Made by a program: the position numbers and the translations under genes
Notes under the pieces: generated by a model
Told to the model about the DNA's origin: nothing
The model's database searches: none
What the model saw: only the letters and a program-made list of their open reading frames with translations
Part shown: positions 1 to 7,192 of the stretch, piece after piece
Position numbering within the stretch: position 1 is the first letter of the stretch
How the letters are laid out: every line of letters starts with the position of its first letter
From: CAYMYN01 sp964394665
GTDB taxonomy: Bacteria; Planctomycetota; UBA1135; GCA-002686595
Direction of reading: 5' to 3'
DNA: 13,769 nt
NCBI GenBank assembly: GCA_964394665.1
Contig: CAYMYN010000063.1
Coordinates: forward strand, 1-13,769

Positions 1-343
1 CGCGACCTTCGTGACCGTCACCGGCGTCGAGCTCTCGAACGACCTGCGCCACGCCAAGATCTCCTGGTCCACGATCGGCGGACCGGGCGAACGTTCGCGC
101 ACGGCGCACATGCTCGAACACGCGGGCGGCTTCATCCGACGGCAGCTCGGGCGCGTGCTCGAGACCCGCGTGATCCCCGAGCTGCGCTGGGTCTACGACG
201 AGACTATCGAGCGCGCGGCCGACGTCGACCTCCTGATCCGGGCCGCGCTGGCGCGCGACGAAGCCATCCGCGGCGGCTCGAGCGCGCCGGCGGACGGACC
301 CGCCCCGGAGGCCCCGCCGTCCGAGCCCGACGGGACCCGCTAG
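1..343 (+). CDS. rbfA: Ribosome-binding factor A, 3' part (5' end outside window)
   Basis: This is the C-terminal two thirds of RbfA, the cold-shock/30S maturation factor that binds the small subunit and aids 16S rRNA 5'-end processing. The frame is open from base 2, before any start codon (ATFVTVTGVELS...), so the gene enters from the left and about 35 N-terminal residues are missing. A GTG at 11 is an internal Val codon. Family landmarks are the VTVTGVELS strand, DLRHAKI, the GGFIRRQLGRVLETR helix, and VIPELRWVYDETIERA, which matches the family's VPEL.F.YD pattern. The last ~28 residues after DEAIRGG are an Ala/Pro/Glu-rich tail. TAG is at 341-343. rbfA often lies in a nusA-infB-rbfA-truB cluster, but no truB follows here. 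Identification is by recalled family pattern. Confidence 0.93.
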   Translation, partial: ATFVTVTGVELSNDLRHAKISWSTIGGPGERSRTAHMLEHAGGFIRRQLGRVLETRVIPELRWVYDETIERAADVDLLIRAALARDEAIRGGSSAPADGPAPEAPPSEPDGTR

Positions 344-374
344 CGGCCCTGGGCGCGCCACGCGCCCCGGGCCG
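344..374 (+). terminator. Hairpin directly after rbfA stop
   Basis: Bases 344-357 pair with 361-374 around a 3-nt loop (cca), giving a 14-bp stem with one mismatch that starts on the base after the rbfA stop codon. No T-tract follows, so this is a terminator-like or mRNA-end-protecting hairpin rather than a classical intrinsic terminator. Confidence 0.45.
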
Positions 375-448
375 GACCGGGATCGGGAAGCGCCGCGGGT
401 GGACCCTGTTCGGAGCCCCCGGGGAAGGGCAAGATCGCGGTCTCGAAC

Positions 449-452
449 GGAG
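449..452 (+). promoter_or_regulatory. Shine-Dalgarno for the CBS gene
   Basis: GGAG lies 5 nt upstream of the ATG at 458. It is one of only two recognisable ribosome binding sites in the window and supports this start. Confidence 0.55.
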
Positions 453-457
453 CTCCC

Positions 458-964
458 ATGCCGGAACGCACGCAGATCCTGGCCCGCGACCTGATGCAGC
501 CCGAGGTGGTCACCCTGCGGCCCGACGCGCCCCTGCGCGAGGCCCTCGTCACCCTCGAGGAGGCCGAGATCAGCGGCGCGCCCGTGGTCGACGCCTCCGG
601 CCGGCCGGTGGGCTTCCTGACGACCCGCGACATCGCGCGCTCCGAACACCTGGAGGGCGATCGGCTGGCCGACGTACGGCGCGAGCGCGACCTGGTGGAC
701 CTCGACGGCGTCACGGACGACGCGGGGGCCGCCGAGGAGGCCGAGCTGCTCGAGCTCGACGGCTACAGCCCCACGCTGCTCGGCAGCGGCAGCGTGCAGG
801 ACTGGATGAGCGAGGAGGTGACCGCCGTGGCACCCGACGACGATCTGCGCGGCGTGTGCCGCGCGATGGCCGACAATGGGATCCACCGCGTCCTGGTCCT
901 CGAACGCGGCCGCATCGTCGGCATCGTCACGACGATGGACGTCGTGCGCTACCTCGCCCGTTGA
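458..964 (+). CDS. Tandem CBS-domain protein
   Basis: This 168-residue soluble protein consists of two CBS motifs, which usually form a Bateman module that binds adenine nucleotides and acts as an energy or ligand sensor. CBS1 spans about residues 8-63 (ARDLMQPEVVTL, SGAPVVDASGRPVGFLTTRDIA). CBS2 spans about 112-168 (VQDWMSEEVTAVAPDDDL, GIHRVLVLERGRIVGIVTTMDVVRYL). The 48-residue linker is longer than usual and acidic. There is no signal peptide, membrane segment or effector domain, so this is a stand-alone CBS protein whose partner cannot be inferred. It starts at ATG 458 behind a GGAG and converges with cysS, with 98 bp between the two stops. The family call is firm; the cellular role is unknown. 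Confidence 0.9.
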   Translation: MPERTQILARDLMQPEVVTLRPDAPLREALVTLEEAEISGAPVVDASGRPVGFLTTRDIARSEHLEGDRLADVRRERDLVDLDGVTDDAGAAEEAELLELDGYSPTLLGSGSVQDWMSEEVTAVAPDDDLRGVCRAMADNGIHRVLVLERGRIVGIVTTMDVVRYLAR

Positions 965-978
965 GGCCACCGTCGAGG

Positions 979-1003
979 CGCGCGGGGAGCCGTGCTCCGC
1001 GCG
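979..1003. terminator. Possible bidirectional terminator hairpin between convergent CBS and cysS genes
   Basis: ggagc (986-990) pairs with gctcc (994-998) over a 3-nt loop. The stem extends by cgcgc (979-983) with gcgcg (999-1003) after a 2-nt bulge. It sits in the 98-bp space between two convergent stop codons, where a shared terminator would be expected. No T-tract is present. Confidence 0.35.
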
Positions 1004-1062
1004 ACGGACGGCCGTGCCGAGGGTATCCGCGATGCCGGTGGGCTCGGTTCGTTGTCGGCCAT

Positions 1063-2478
1063 TCAGGTGCGCCGCCAGACCGTGCCCTGGGGCGAGTCCT
1101 CGAGCACGATGCCGCGCCCCAGCAGCTCGTCGCGGATGCGGTCGGACTCGGCGAAGTCCTTGGCGGCGCGCGCGGCGTTGCGGCGCGCGATCAGGCCTTC
1201 GATCTCGTCCTCCAGGGTCGGCTCGGAGAGGTCCAGCACGCCGAGCGCTCCGTCCACGCCGGCGAGGAAGGCCAGGCCCTCCTGCGCGGCCTGGGGGCCG
1301 AAGGGTCGCGCGATGACCGCGTCCCGCAGGCCGAAGAGGGCCGCCAACGCGCGCGGGACGTTGAGGTCGTCGTCCATCGCCGCCTCGAAGTCCGCGCGGG
1401 CTTCGCGCACCGCATCCAGGCCGGCGCCGTCTTCGACCCCGGCGCCGTCCCGGGCGCGCTGCAGGCGCTGCACGAGGTCGTCGAGCTTCTCGAGCTGCTT
1501 GCGAGCCCCGGCCAGGATGTCCCAGGTGAAGTTGAGCTGCTGGCGGTAGTGCCCGCGCAGGAGCGTGAAGCGCAACTCGCGCGGCGAGTAGCCCCGCGCG
1601 CGCACGTCGTCGAGGTTGTAGACGTTGCCCAGGCTCTTGCTCATCTTCCCGCCGTCGACCTGCAGGAAGCGGGCGTGGCACCACCAACGCGCGAAGGGCT
1701 TGCCGGTGAAGGCCTCGGTCTGGGCGATCTCGCACTCGTGGTGCGGGAAGACGTTGTCCTCGCCGCCGGTGTGGATGTCGAGTCGCTCCCCGAGGTGCTC
1801 GAGCGCCATCGCCGAGCACTCGATGTGCCAGCCCGGGAAACCGTGCGGTCCGAAGCGGCTGGGCCACTTCATCAGGTGCCCCGGATCGCTCTTCCACAGC
1901 AGGAAGTCGGCCGGGTGGCGCTTCTTGAGGTCGACTTCGACCCGCGCGCCGGCCTCGAGGTCCTCCACGCGGTTGCCCGAGAGCTTGCCGTAGCCGGGGA
2001 AGCGGCCGACGTCGTAGTAGACCTCGTCGTCCACCTGGTAGGCGTGGCCGCTCTCCAGCAGGCCCTCGATGATGGCGAGCATCTGGGGCACGTGCTCGGT
2101 GGCCCGCGGGTAGACCATCGCGGGCAAGCAGCCCAGCTCGCGCACGTCCTCCAGGAACTGGCGCGCGTACTCGGCGCTGATCTGCCAGGGGTCGCGTTGC
2201 TCGCGCCGCGCCTGGGCCTCGATCTTGTCCTCGCCTTCGTCCCCCGCGTCGTCGGTCAGGTGCCCGACGTCGGTGATGTTCATCACCTGGTGCACGCGGT
2301 AGCCGCGATACTCGAGCCAGCGCCGCAGGAGGTCCGCGAACAGGAACGAACGCAGGTTGCCGATGTGCACGCGGCTGTAGACCGTGGGGCCGCAGTTGTA
2401 CATGCGCACCTCCCCCGGCCGCAGGCTCTCGAAGGGCTGCTTCTCCTTGGTCAGGCTGTCGTAGAGGAGGAAGGTCAC
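1063..2478 (-). CDS. cysS: Cysteinyl-tRNA synthetase
   Basis: This is a class I aminoacyl-tRNA synthetase that charges tRNA-Cys with cysteine in the cytoplasm. Numbered from the GTG at 2478 (471 residues; E. coli has 461), the zinc ligands are visible: C29 in MYNCGPTVY, C221 in GWHIECSAM, H246 and E250 in VFPHHECEIAQ. The ATP signatures are HIGN (38-41, in place of HIGH) and KMSKS (278-282). The C-terminal part is the helical DALR/anticodon region. Start: the frame also has a GTG at 2523 that would add 15 residues with no family resemblance (MAAPRRPSTPGWDPR). Homologues usually begin near the VTFLLYDSL stretch, so 2478 is preferred, but neither site has a good Shine-Dalgarno and a short leader from the putative promoter at 2544-2576 would suit 2523. 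It is divergent from the kinase gene. Confidence 0.96.
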   Translation of the reverse strand: MTFLLYDSLTKEKQPFESLRPGEVRMYNCGPTVYSRVHIGNLRSFLFADLLRRWLEYRGYRVHQVMNITDVGHLTDDAGDEGEDKIEAQARREQRDPWQISAEYARQFLEDVRELGCLPAMVYPRATEHVPQMLAIIEGLLESGHAYQVDDEVYYDVGRFPGYGKLSGNRVEDLEAGARVEVDLKKRHPADFLLWKSDPGHLMKWPSRFGPHGFPGWHIECSAMALEHLGERLDIHTGGEDNVFPHHECEIAQTEAFTGKPFARWWCHARFLQVDGGKMSKSLGNVYNLDDVRARGYSPRELRFTLLRGHYRQQLNFTWDILAGARKQLEKLDDLVQRLQRARDGAGVEDGAGLDAVREARADFEAAMDDDLNVPRALAALFGLRDAVIARPFGPQAAQEGLAFLAGVDGALGVLDLSEPTLEDEIEGLIARRNAARAAKDFAESDRIRDELLGRGIVLEDSPQGTVWRRT

Positions 2479-2543
2479 GCGCGGATCCCAGCCCGGGGTC
2501 GATGGCCGGCGTGGGGCGGCCACGGCCGGCGTTCGGGTCGATC

Positions 2544-2576
2544 AGGGTAGCCGCGGCGCGCGGGTCGGACCACCGC
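2544..2576 (-). promoter_or_regulatory. Putative cysS promoter (GCGGTGG-N20-TACCCT)
   Basis: On the minus strand GCGGTGG (2576-2570) is followed after 20 nt by TACCCT (2549-2544), a TANNNT-type -10. The same arrangement with identical spacing precedes the kptA-like and symporter genes. It would place the transcript start near 2537, about 14 nt before the GTG at 2523. The call rests on the repeated pattern; the -35 is not close to TTGACA. Confidence 0.45.
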
Positions 2577-2686
2577 GCCGCGGAAGGCTCCCGGGCCCTC
2601 TGCCACCGCCCCAGAACCTGGCGCGGGCTCCTAAAAACGGCGCGCGCGATGTGCGAAGCTCTGCGCCCGCCCGCGCCTCACCTCCC

Positions 2687-5600
2687 GTGGATTCCCAGCG
2701 TCCCCCCTTCGAGCTCGGTGAGGAACTCGGCGCCGGCCGCGGCGCGCGGGTGTACCTGGCGCGTCTGCTCGAACCCCTCGGCGGGCTCGCCGCGGACACC
2801 CAGGTGGCGGTGAAGGTCCTGAACCCCGAGCACGCGGGCGACCCGGACGTGTTGTCGGCGCTCGAGATCGAGTACCGCGTCGGATCGACGGTGCGCTCGG
2901 ACGGCCTCGTGCGGCACCTGGCGCGGGGAAGGTCCGGGCCGGGGCCGTGGATCGTGATGGCCTACGTCCCGGGCCGCAGCCTGCGCGAGGTGCTCGAGGA
3001 GGAGGGACCGCTGCCCGAGCCGCTCCTGCGTTCGGTCGCGCGGGACCTCGCGGGCGCGCTCGGGGCCCTGCACGCGGCCGGCTACCAACACGGCGACATC
3101 AAGCCCGAGAACGCCCGCCTGGACGACGAGGGGCGCGCCGTGCTCGTGGACCTGGGCTTCGCGCGGCGCGTCGGCGGCGGCGGGCCCCTGCGCGGCACGC
3201 TGCTCTACCTGGCCCCCGAACAGGCCGCGGGGCGGGCGGGCGCCGAGCCCAGCGACGTCTTCTCCCTGGGGGTCGTGCTGTACGAGCTGGCCACCGCGCG
3301 CCACCCCTTCGTGCCCGATGCGCGGTTGGAGCCCGAGCGCGCCCTGGCCGCCATCCGCCAGGCCCAGACCGATCCGCCCTCGCGCCACGCGCCCTTCCTC
3401 TCGCCCTTCCTCGACGCCCTGCTGGCCGAGATGCTCGAGCGCGAGCCCGGAGCCCGGCCGTCCGCCGCGGAGCTTCGCCAGCGTCTGGCCGAACAGGAGG
3501 CCGGCACCTGGTGGCGCGCGCGCCTCGAGCGCTCCCAGTCCGAGCCGGCGGCCCTCGAGCTGGCCGGCGTCCTCGCGCCCATGGCCGGGCGCCAGGCGGA
3601 GCTCACGCGCCTCGAGCAACTCTGGGCGGTGACCCGCTCGGGGCGGGGCTCCCACCTGTGGCTGCTCGGGGAAGCCGGCATGGGCAAGACGCGCCTCGTG
3701 CAGGAGTTCGCGGCCCGCGCGCGCGCGCAGGCCGAACCGCCGCTCTACCTCTCCGGACGCTGCGGCGACTTCGAGGAGCAGCGCCCCTGCCAGGCGGTCC
3801 TGACCCTGCTCCAGAAGACCTTCTCTCTGGCCCACGGCGCCCGACCGGGCGCGCGCGAGCGGCGGACCCTGGAGAGCCTGCTGCCCCCCGTCGAGGCCGA
3901 GACCCTGCTCGCGGCCCTCGATCCACAGTTCGAGGGCGGCACCGGCGCGGCGGTGCCCCAAGCCTTGGTGTCCTGGCTCGTCGCGCTGGCGCACGAACGC
4001 CCGACCCTGGTCTTCCTCGACGACGTCGACCGCGCCGACGAGGGCACCTTGGACGTGCTCGGCTCGCTCGCCGAGCGCCTGGGCGAGCTGCGCCTCCTGC
4101 TCCTGCTCGGCCGGCGCCTCGACGCTCCGGTGCGCCGGCCCGAGGCGTTGGCGCGCCTCGAGGGACGCTTGCCGGCCGGTCCCGATCGGCGGCTGCAGCT
4201 CGAGCCCCTCGACCGCGAGGCGGTGCTCGCGCTCGTCCTGTCCCTGTTCCACCCCTCGACCCCACGCCTGCGCCTGGCGCGGGCGCTGCACGAGCGCAGT
4301 CGCGGCTCGCCCGGGCTGGTGGTCGAGCTCCTGCGCGCGTTGGCGGAGCGCGGCCAGACCCCGCCCCACCCGGACGGGCGCGGGCGCCTGCTGCGCGTCG
4401 CGCCGGAGGAGCTCCCGCTGCCCGGCTCGGTGCGCAGCGCGATCCGCGAGTCCATCGGGCGCCTGCCGGCCGCGGACCGCTCGTGGCTGGCGCGCCTGGC
4501 GGTGCTGGGCGAGCCCCTCGAGCCGGACGTCCTGCGGCGCATGGTGCCCGGGCGCGGCGGCGCCGAGGTCCGCGCGGCGTTGGCGCGCCTGGCGCGCGCG
4601 GGCTGGCTCGTGCCCTCGGGCGACCACTTCCGATTCGCCGCGCCCGCCCAACGCGAGGCCCTGATGCGCGCGCTGCGGCCGGCCGACCGCGAGCGCCTGC
4701 ACGCCGCCGCCGCCCAGGCCCTGCGGCCCCGGGACGGCGCGCACCCGGGCCTGGCGGACTCCTTCCGGCGCGCCTACCACCTGCGCGAGGCCGGGCGCTA
4801 CGGCGAGTTGCTCGTCGAGCTGACGCCGCTGCTGAGGCGCCTGCTCGAACGCGGCCATCCCCAACGCGTGCACACCCTCACCCGTTGGGGGATCGAGGCG
4901 CTGGCCGCCCTGCCCGCCTCCCCCGAGCATCGCCGCACGATGCTCGAGCTGCTCGAAGCCGCCGCGGACGCCGCCGACCGCCTGGGCCTGCGCGAGGACC
5001 AACGGCGCGCGCTCGACCGATTGCTCGAGGGCGACTATGCCGAGGACCCCGAGAGCGCCGGCCGCGTGTACCTGCTGCATGCCCGCTACGCCATCGGCGT
5101 GGGTCAGTACGGCCCCGCGCGCGGCATGCTGATGCACGCGGTCGAGCTGTTCGAGGAGACGGGCAGCGAAGCCCTGTTGTCCGACGCGCTGCGGCGCTGG
5201 TCGGCGGTGCACGCGCACCTGGGCGAACTCGACGAGGCGCGCCGCCTGGCGCGACGCGCCCGCGGGGTCGCACCGGACGAGCTCCTGCGCGCCCAGGCCG
5301 AGACCGCGCTGGGCGTGGTGGATCTGCTCGACGATCGCATCGAGCTGGCCCTGCGGCGCGCCGAGCGGGCGGCGCTCGGCGCCCGCCACGCACAGGGTCC
5401 CACGGCGCTCGCGACCCGCGCCCGGGCCCTGCTCCTGCGCGCCCGGGCCTATCGCTGCGCGGGCCGGCCGCGGCGCGCGCTGGCCTCCGCGCAACAGGCC
5501 CTACGCCTGGCGCGTCTGGCGGGCGAGCGCCGGGCCGAGGTCGAGGCCCTGGCGCGCCTGGGCGGCCACTGGCTCGACGTCGATCGCCCCACCGAAGCCG

Positions 5601-6130
5601 AGACGCACCTGCGCGAAGCCCTGCACCTGGCGGGCGAGATCGAGGACCGGCGCGGCGAAGCCCTGGCGTCGCTGTTCCTCGGCATCCTGCTGGGCGAGGC
5701 CGGGGACCGGGAAGCGACGGCCTTCCTCGAACGCGCCCTCGAGCGCGGCCGCGCCCTGGGCATGACGCGCCTGGAGGCCTTGGGCCTGGCGGTCTGGGCC
5801 CGCGTGCAGCGCGAGCAGGGACGCGCGCAGCCGGCGCTCGAGGCCACGACGCGTGCGTTGGCGATCCTCGAGCGCCACGGGGCCGAGCTGATGGATCGGG
5901 CCGTGATCGTCGGCACGCACGCGCTGCTGCTCGACGAGTTGGGCCGCGGGCGCGAGGCGCGCGAGCTGGTGCGCGCCCTGCGCCGCCGCATGCGGCGCGA
6001 GACCGAGCGCTTCAGCTCCGAGCTGGTCCGCCGCCGCCACCGTCTGGCTTCGACGCGCCTCCTGGAGGCGGTGTTGTCCCCGCAGGGACCGGTCTACCCG
6101 CGGATCCGCCTGCAGCTCGATCCGCTGTGA
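2687..6130 (+). CDS. Ser/Thr protein kinase fused to AAA/STAND ATPase and TPR-like repeats (PknK-type)
   Basis: This multidomain cytoplasmic signalling protein has 1147 residues counted from GTG 2687. Residues ~8-270 are a Hanks-type kinase: Gly loop GAGRGARV, VAVK Lys43, catalytic HGDIKPEN with Asp137, Lys139 and Asn142, DLG 155-157 in place of DFG, and APE 176-178. The HRD Arg is Gly, making it a non-RD kinase. An AAA_16/STAND-type ATPase follows: P-loop GEAGMGKT 328-335 and Walker B LVFLDD 441-446. From ~690 to 1120 the protein is Ala/Leu/Arg-rich helical repeats of TPR/MalT-like type, for example HLREALHLAGEIEDRRGEALASL pieces (alternating ~35-residue helical hairpins). No transmembrane segment is visible. 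Large kinase-ATPase-TPR fusions such as mycobacterial PknK and many myxobacterial proteins have this order. An upstream in-frame GTG at 2651 would add 12 residues, but the kinase fold starts at once after 2687; neither start has a Shine-Dalgarno. Target and inducer are unknown. Confidence 0.9.
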   Translation: MDSQRPPFELGEELGAGRGARVYLARLLEPLGGLAADTQVAVKVLNPEHAGDPDVLSALEIEYRVGSTVRSDGLVRHLARGRSGPGPWIVMAYVPGRSLREVLEEEGPLPEPLLRSVARDLAGALGALHAAGYQHGDIKPENARLDDEGRAVLVDLGFARRVGGGGPLRGTLLYLAPEQAAGRAGAEPSDVFSLGVVLYELATARHPFVPDARLEPERALAAIRQAQTDPPSRHAPFLSPFLDALLAEMLEREPGARPSAAELRQRLAEQEAGTWWRARLERSQSEPAALELAGVLAPMAGRQAELTRLEQLWAVTRSGRGSHLWLLGEAGMGKTRLVQEFAARARAQAEPPLYLSGRCGDFEEQRPCQAVLTLLQKTFSLAHGARPGARERRTLESLLPPVEAETLLAALDPQFEGGTGAAVPQALVSWLVALAHERPTLVFLDDVDRADEGTLDVLGSLAERLGELRLLLLLGRRLDAPVRRPEALARLEGRLPAGPDRRLQLEPLDREAVLALVLSLFHPSTPRLRLARALHERSRGSPGLVVELLRALAERGQTPPHPDGRGRLLRVAPEELPLPGSVRSAIRESIGRLPAADRSWLARLAVLGEPLEPDVLRRMVPGRGGAEVRAALARLARAGWLVPSGDHFRFAAPAQREALMRALRPADRERLHAAAAQALRPRDGAHPGLADSFRRAYHLREAGRYGELLVELTPLLRRLLERGHPQRVHTLTRWGIEALAALPASPEHRRTMLELLEAAADAADRLGLREDQRRALDRLLEGDYAEDPESAGRVYLLHARYAIGVGQYGPARGMLMHAVELFEETGSEALLSDALRRWSAVHAHLGELDEARRLARRARGVAPDELLRAQAETALGVVDLLDDRIELALRRAERAALGARHAQGPTALATRARALLLRARAYRCAGRPRRALASAQQALRLARLAGERRAEVEALARLGGHWLDVDRPTEAETHLREALHLAGEIEDRRGEALASLFLGILLGEAGDREATAFLERALERGRALGMTRLEALGLAVWARVQREQGRAQPALEATTRALAILERHGAELMDRAVIVGTHALLLDELGRGREARELVRALRRRMRRETERFSSELVRRRHRLASTRLLEAVLSPQGPVYPRIRLQLDPL

Positions 6131-6554
6131 GAAGGGAGGCGCGCCGCGGCGCGAGCTGGTGCAGGAGATAGCCCCCGAGCCACACGGCCGAGGTCAGAAG
6201 GTGCACGACGATCCACAGATCGCGCCACAGCGGCTCCGCGCTGACTTGCAGGAAGTACCCCGAGAGGATCATCGGGGCGGCCGACACGAACAGGGTCAGG
6301 CCGCTGGCGCGCCGGGCGCGGAACCTCGAGCGCACGCGCTTCCAGACGTGCTCCTGCCACACCCAGCCGCAGGCGAAGACCAGCAGCGGCGCGAAGACGA
6401 TGTGCAGGTCGCGCAGCAGCGGCTCGCGCGGGTGGTTCACCAGCGCGAAGGGGTCCTCCGGCTCCGCGAGGTAGCGCATGTACGCGTAGACGAGCCCCGT
6501 CAGGCCCACGAGCGCCGTCGTCGCGTGTAGGCAGCGGGCCTGGGAGCGCGTCAT
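6012..6554 (-). CDS. Four-helix, His-rich membrane protein (cytochrome b-like), last gene of the flavin operon
   Basis: This protein has 180 residues and four predicted TM helices at about 10-29, 49-68, 83-103 and 112-134. Histidines lie in or beside the helices: H10 (TM1), H51 and H69 (TM2), H118 and H132 (TM4). The 14-residue spacing of H118/H132 is that of helices ligating two b hemes. This suggests a small membrane cytochrome b of the b561/DUF4405 sort, feeding electrons from quinol to the FMN protein encoded just upstream. Its ATG overlaps the stop of that gene (ATGA at 6554-6551), indicating translational coupling. The last ~45 residues (from about 136) are Gly/Pro/Ala-rich and lie mostly antisense to the 3' end of the kinase gene, which suggests readthrough past a lost stop. 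Family assignment is from topology and His pattern only. Alternatives are a DUF2231- or YwaF-like membrane protein. Confidence 0.75.
   Translation of the reverse strand: MTRSQARCLHATTALVGLTGLVYAYMRYLAEPEDPFALVNHPREPLLRDLHIVFAPLLVFACGWVWQEHVWKRVRSRFRARRASGLTLFVSAAPMILSGYFLQVSAEPLWRDLWIVVHLLTSAVWLGGYLLHQLAPRRASLLTADRAAGGSAGRPVPAGTTPPPGGASKPDGGGGGPARS
6140..6153 (+). terminator. Palindromic hairpin 9 nt after the kinase stop
   Basis: CGCGCCGCGGCGCG is a perfect 14-bp palindrome that begins 9 nt after the kinase stop codon and lies inside the antisense cytochrome-like gene. It could form a short stem with a CGCG loop. There is no T-tract, so support is weak. Confidence 0.25.
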
Positions 6555-7171
6555 CGCGGGAAGGGTAGCGCGGCGCGGCCCACGGGCTCCTCCTCGAGCT
6601 CGCGCAGGATGGCGTGCAGGGCGAGGGCGCGGCGCGCGCACTCGGTGGTCGCGCGCGCCGTCAGCGTCGCACCGGTCACGGCCCGGATCCCCCGGCCGAG
6701 CGCCAACTCGTCGTCGAGCGCGCGGCCGGGGAACTGGCCGTACCAGTGGGCGCGCGGGATGTAGTCCTCGGGCTCGCCGAAGGCCAGGAGCTCGATGCGC
6801 CGGATGCGTTGCTCGGGATCCACGACGACCATCAACGTCTCGCGCAGGGTGCGCACGCGGTGCACGTCGAAGTAGGCCGTGCCCACCAGCACGCCTTCCC
6901 GGTGGGCGACGTAGGGCCGGGCCACGCGGCCTTCGTAGGCCACCCGCGCGAGCTCCGCCACGCGCCGCTCCTGGGCCTCGGTGAGGTAGACCGTGCGACG
7001 CTCGATCTCGCAGCCGGGGAAGGCCAGCTCGAGGGCTTCCTCGACCGTCAGGAACACCTTCGCCGCGAGCGACGCCGCCGACGGGGCCTGTCCGTCGGGC
7101 GCGGGGCGCTCCGCGGTCGACGCGAACAGCAGCGGGGAGAGAAGCAGCAACGTGGCGATTCGGAGCGACAT
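6551..7171 (-). CDS. Secreted FMN-binding-domain protein (covalent flavoprotein, NqrC/RnfG-type domain)
   Basis: This protein has 206 residues with a hydrophobic N-terminus (residues 3-19, RIATLLLLSPLLFAS) typical of a signal peptide, so it should act outside the cytoplasmic membrane. The C-terminal half is an FMN_bind domain. Its hallmark is TGATLT at 166-171 within AVTGATLTARATTECARR. In NqrC, RnfG and related proteins the final Thr (here T171) is esterified to FMN by ApbE. H104 and the strand VRTLRETLMVVVDPEQRIRRIELL fit the same fold. The protein likely carries electrons between the membrane cytochrome-like protein and an external acceptor or donor. A good Shine-Dalgarno (GAGGTG, 5 nt spacing) precedes the ATG. 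It is 21 bp downstream of the porin gene and overlaps the next gene by 4 nt. The substrate is unknown. Confidence 0.88.
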   Translation of the reverse strand: MSLRIATLLLLSPLLFASTAERPAPDGQAPSAASLAAKVFLTVEEALELAFPGCEIERRTVYLTEAQERRVAELARVAYEGRVARPYVAHREGVLVGTAYFDVHRVRTLRETLMVVVDPEQRIRRIELLAFGEPEDYIPRAHWYGQFPGRALDDELALGRGIRAVTGATLTARATTECARRALALHAILRELEEEPVGRAALPFPR

Positions 7172-7176
7172 GGGAG

Positions 7177-7182
7177 CACCTC
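7177..7182 (-). promoter_or_regulatory. Shine-Dalgarno of the FMN-binding protein gene
   Basis: GAGGTG on the minus strand, 5 nt before the ATG at 7171. It is the clearest ribosome binding site in the window and lies in the only non-overlapping junction of the operon. Confidence 0.6.
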
Positions 7183-7192
7183 GGGACGGCGA

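Noticed and set aside
2678..5494. 938-codon open frame antisense to the kinase gene
   Set aside because: The translation is low-complexity Gln/Ala/Gly/Arg without recognisable domains, while the plus frame shows complete kinase and ATPase motifs.
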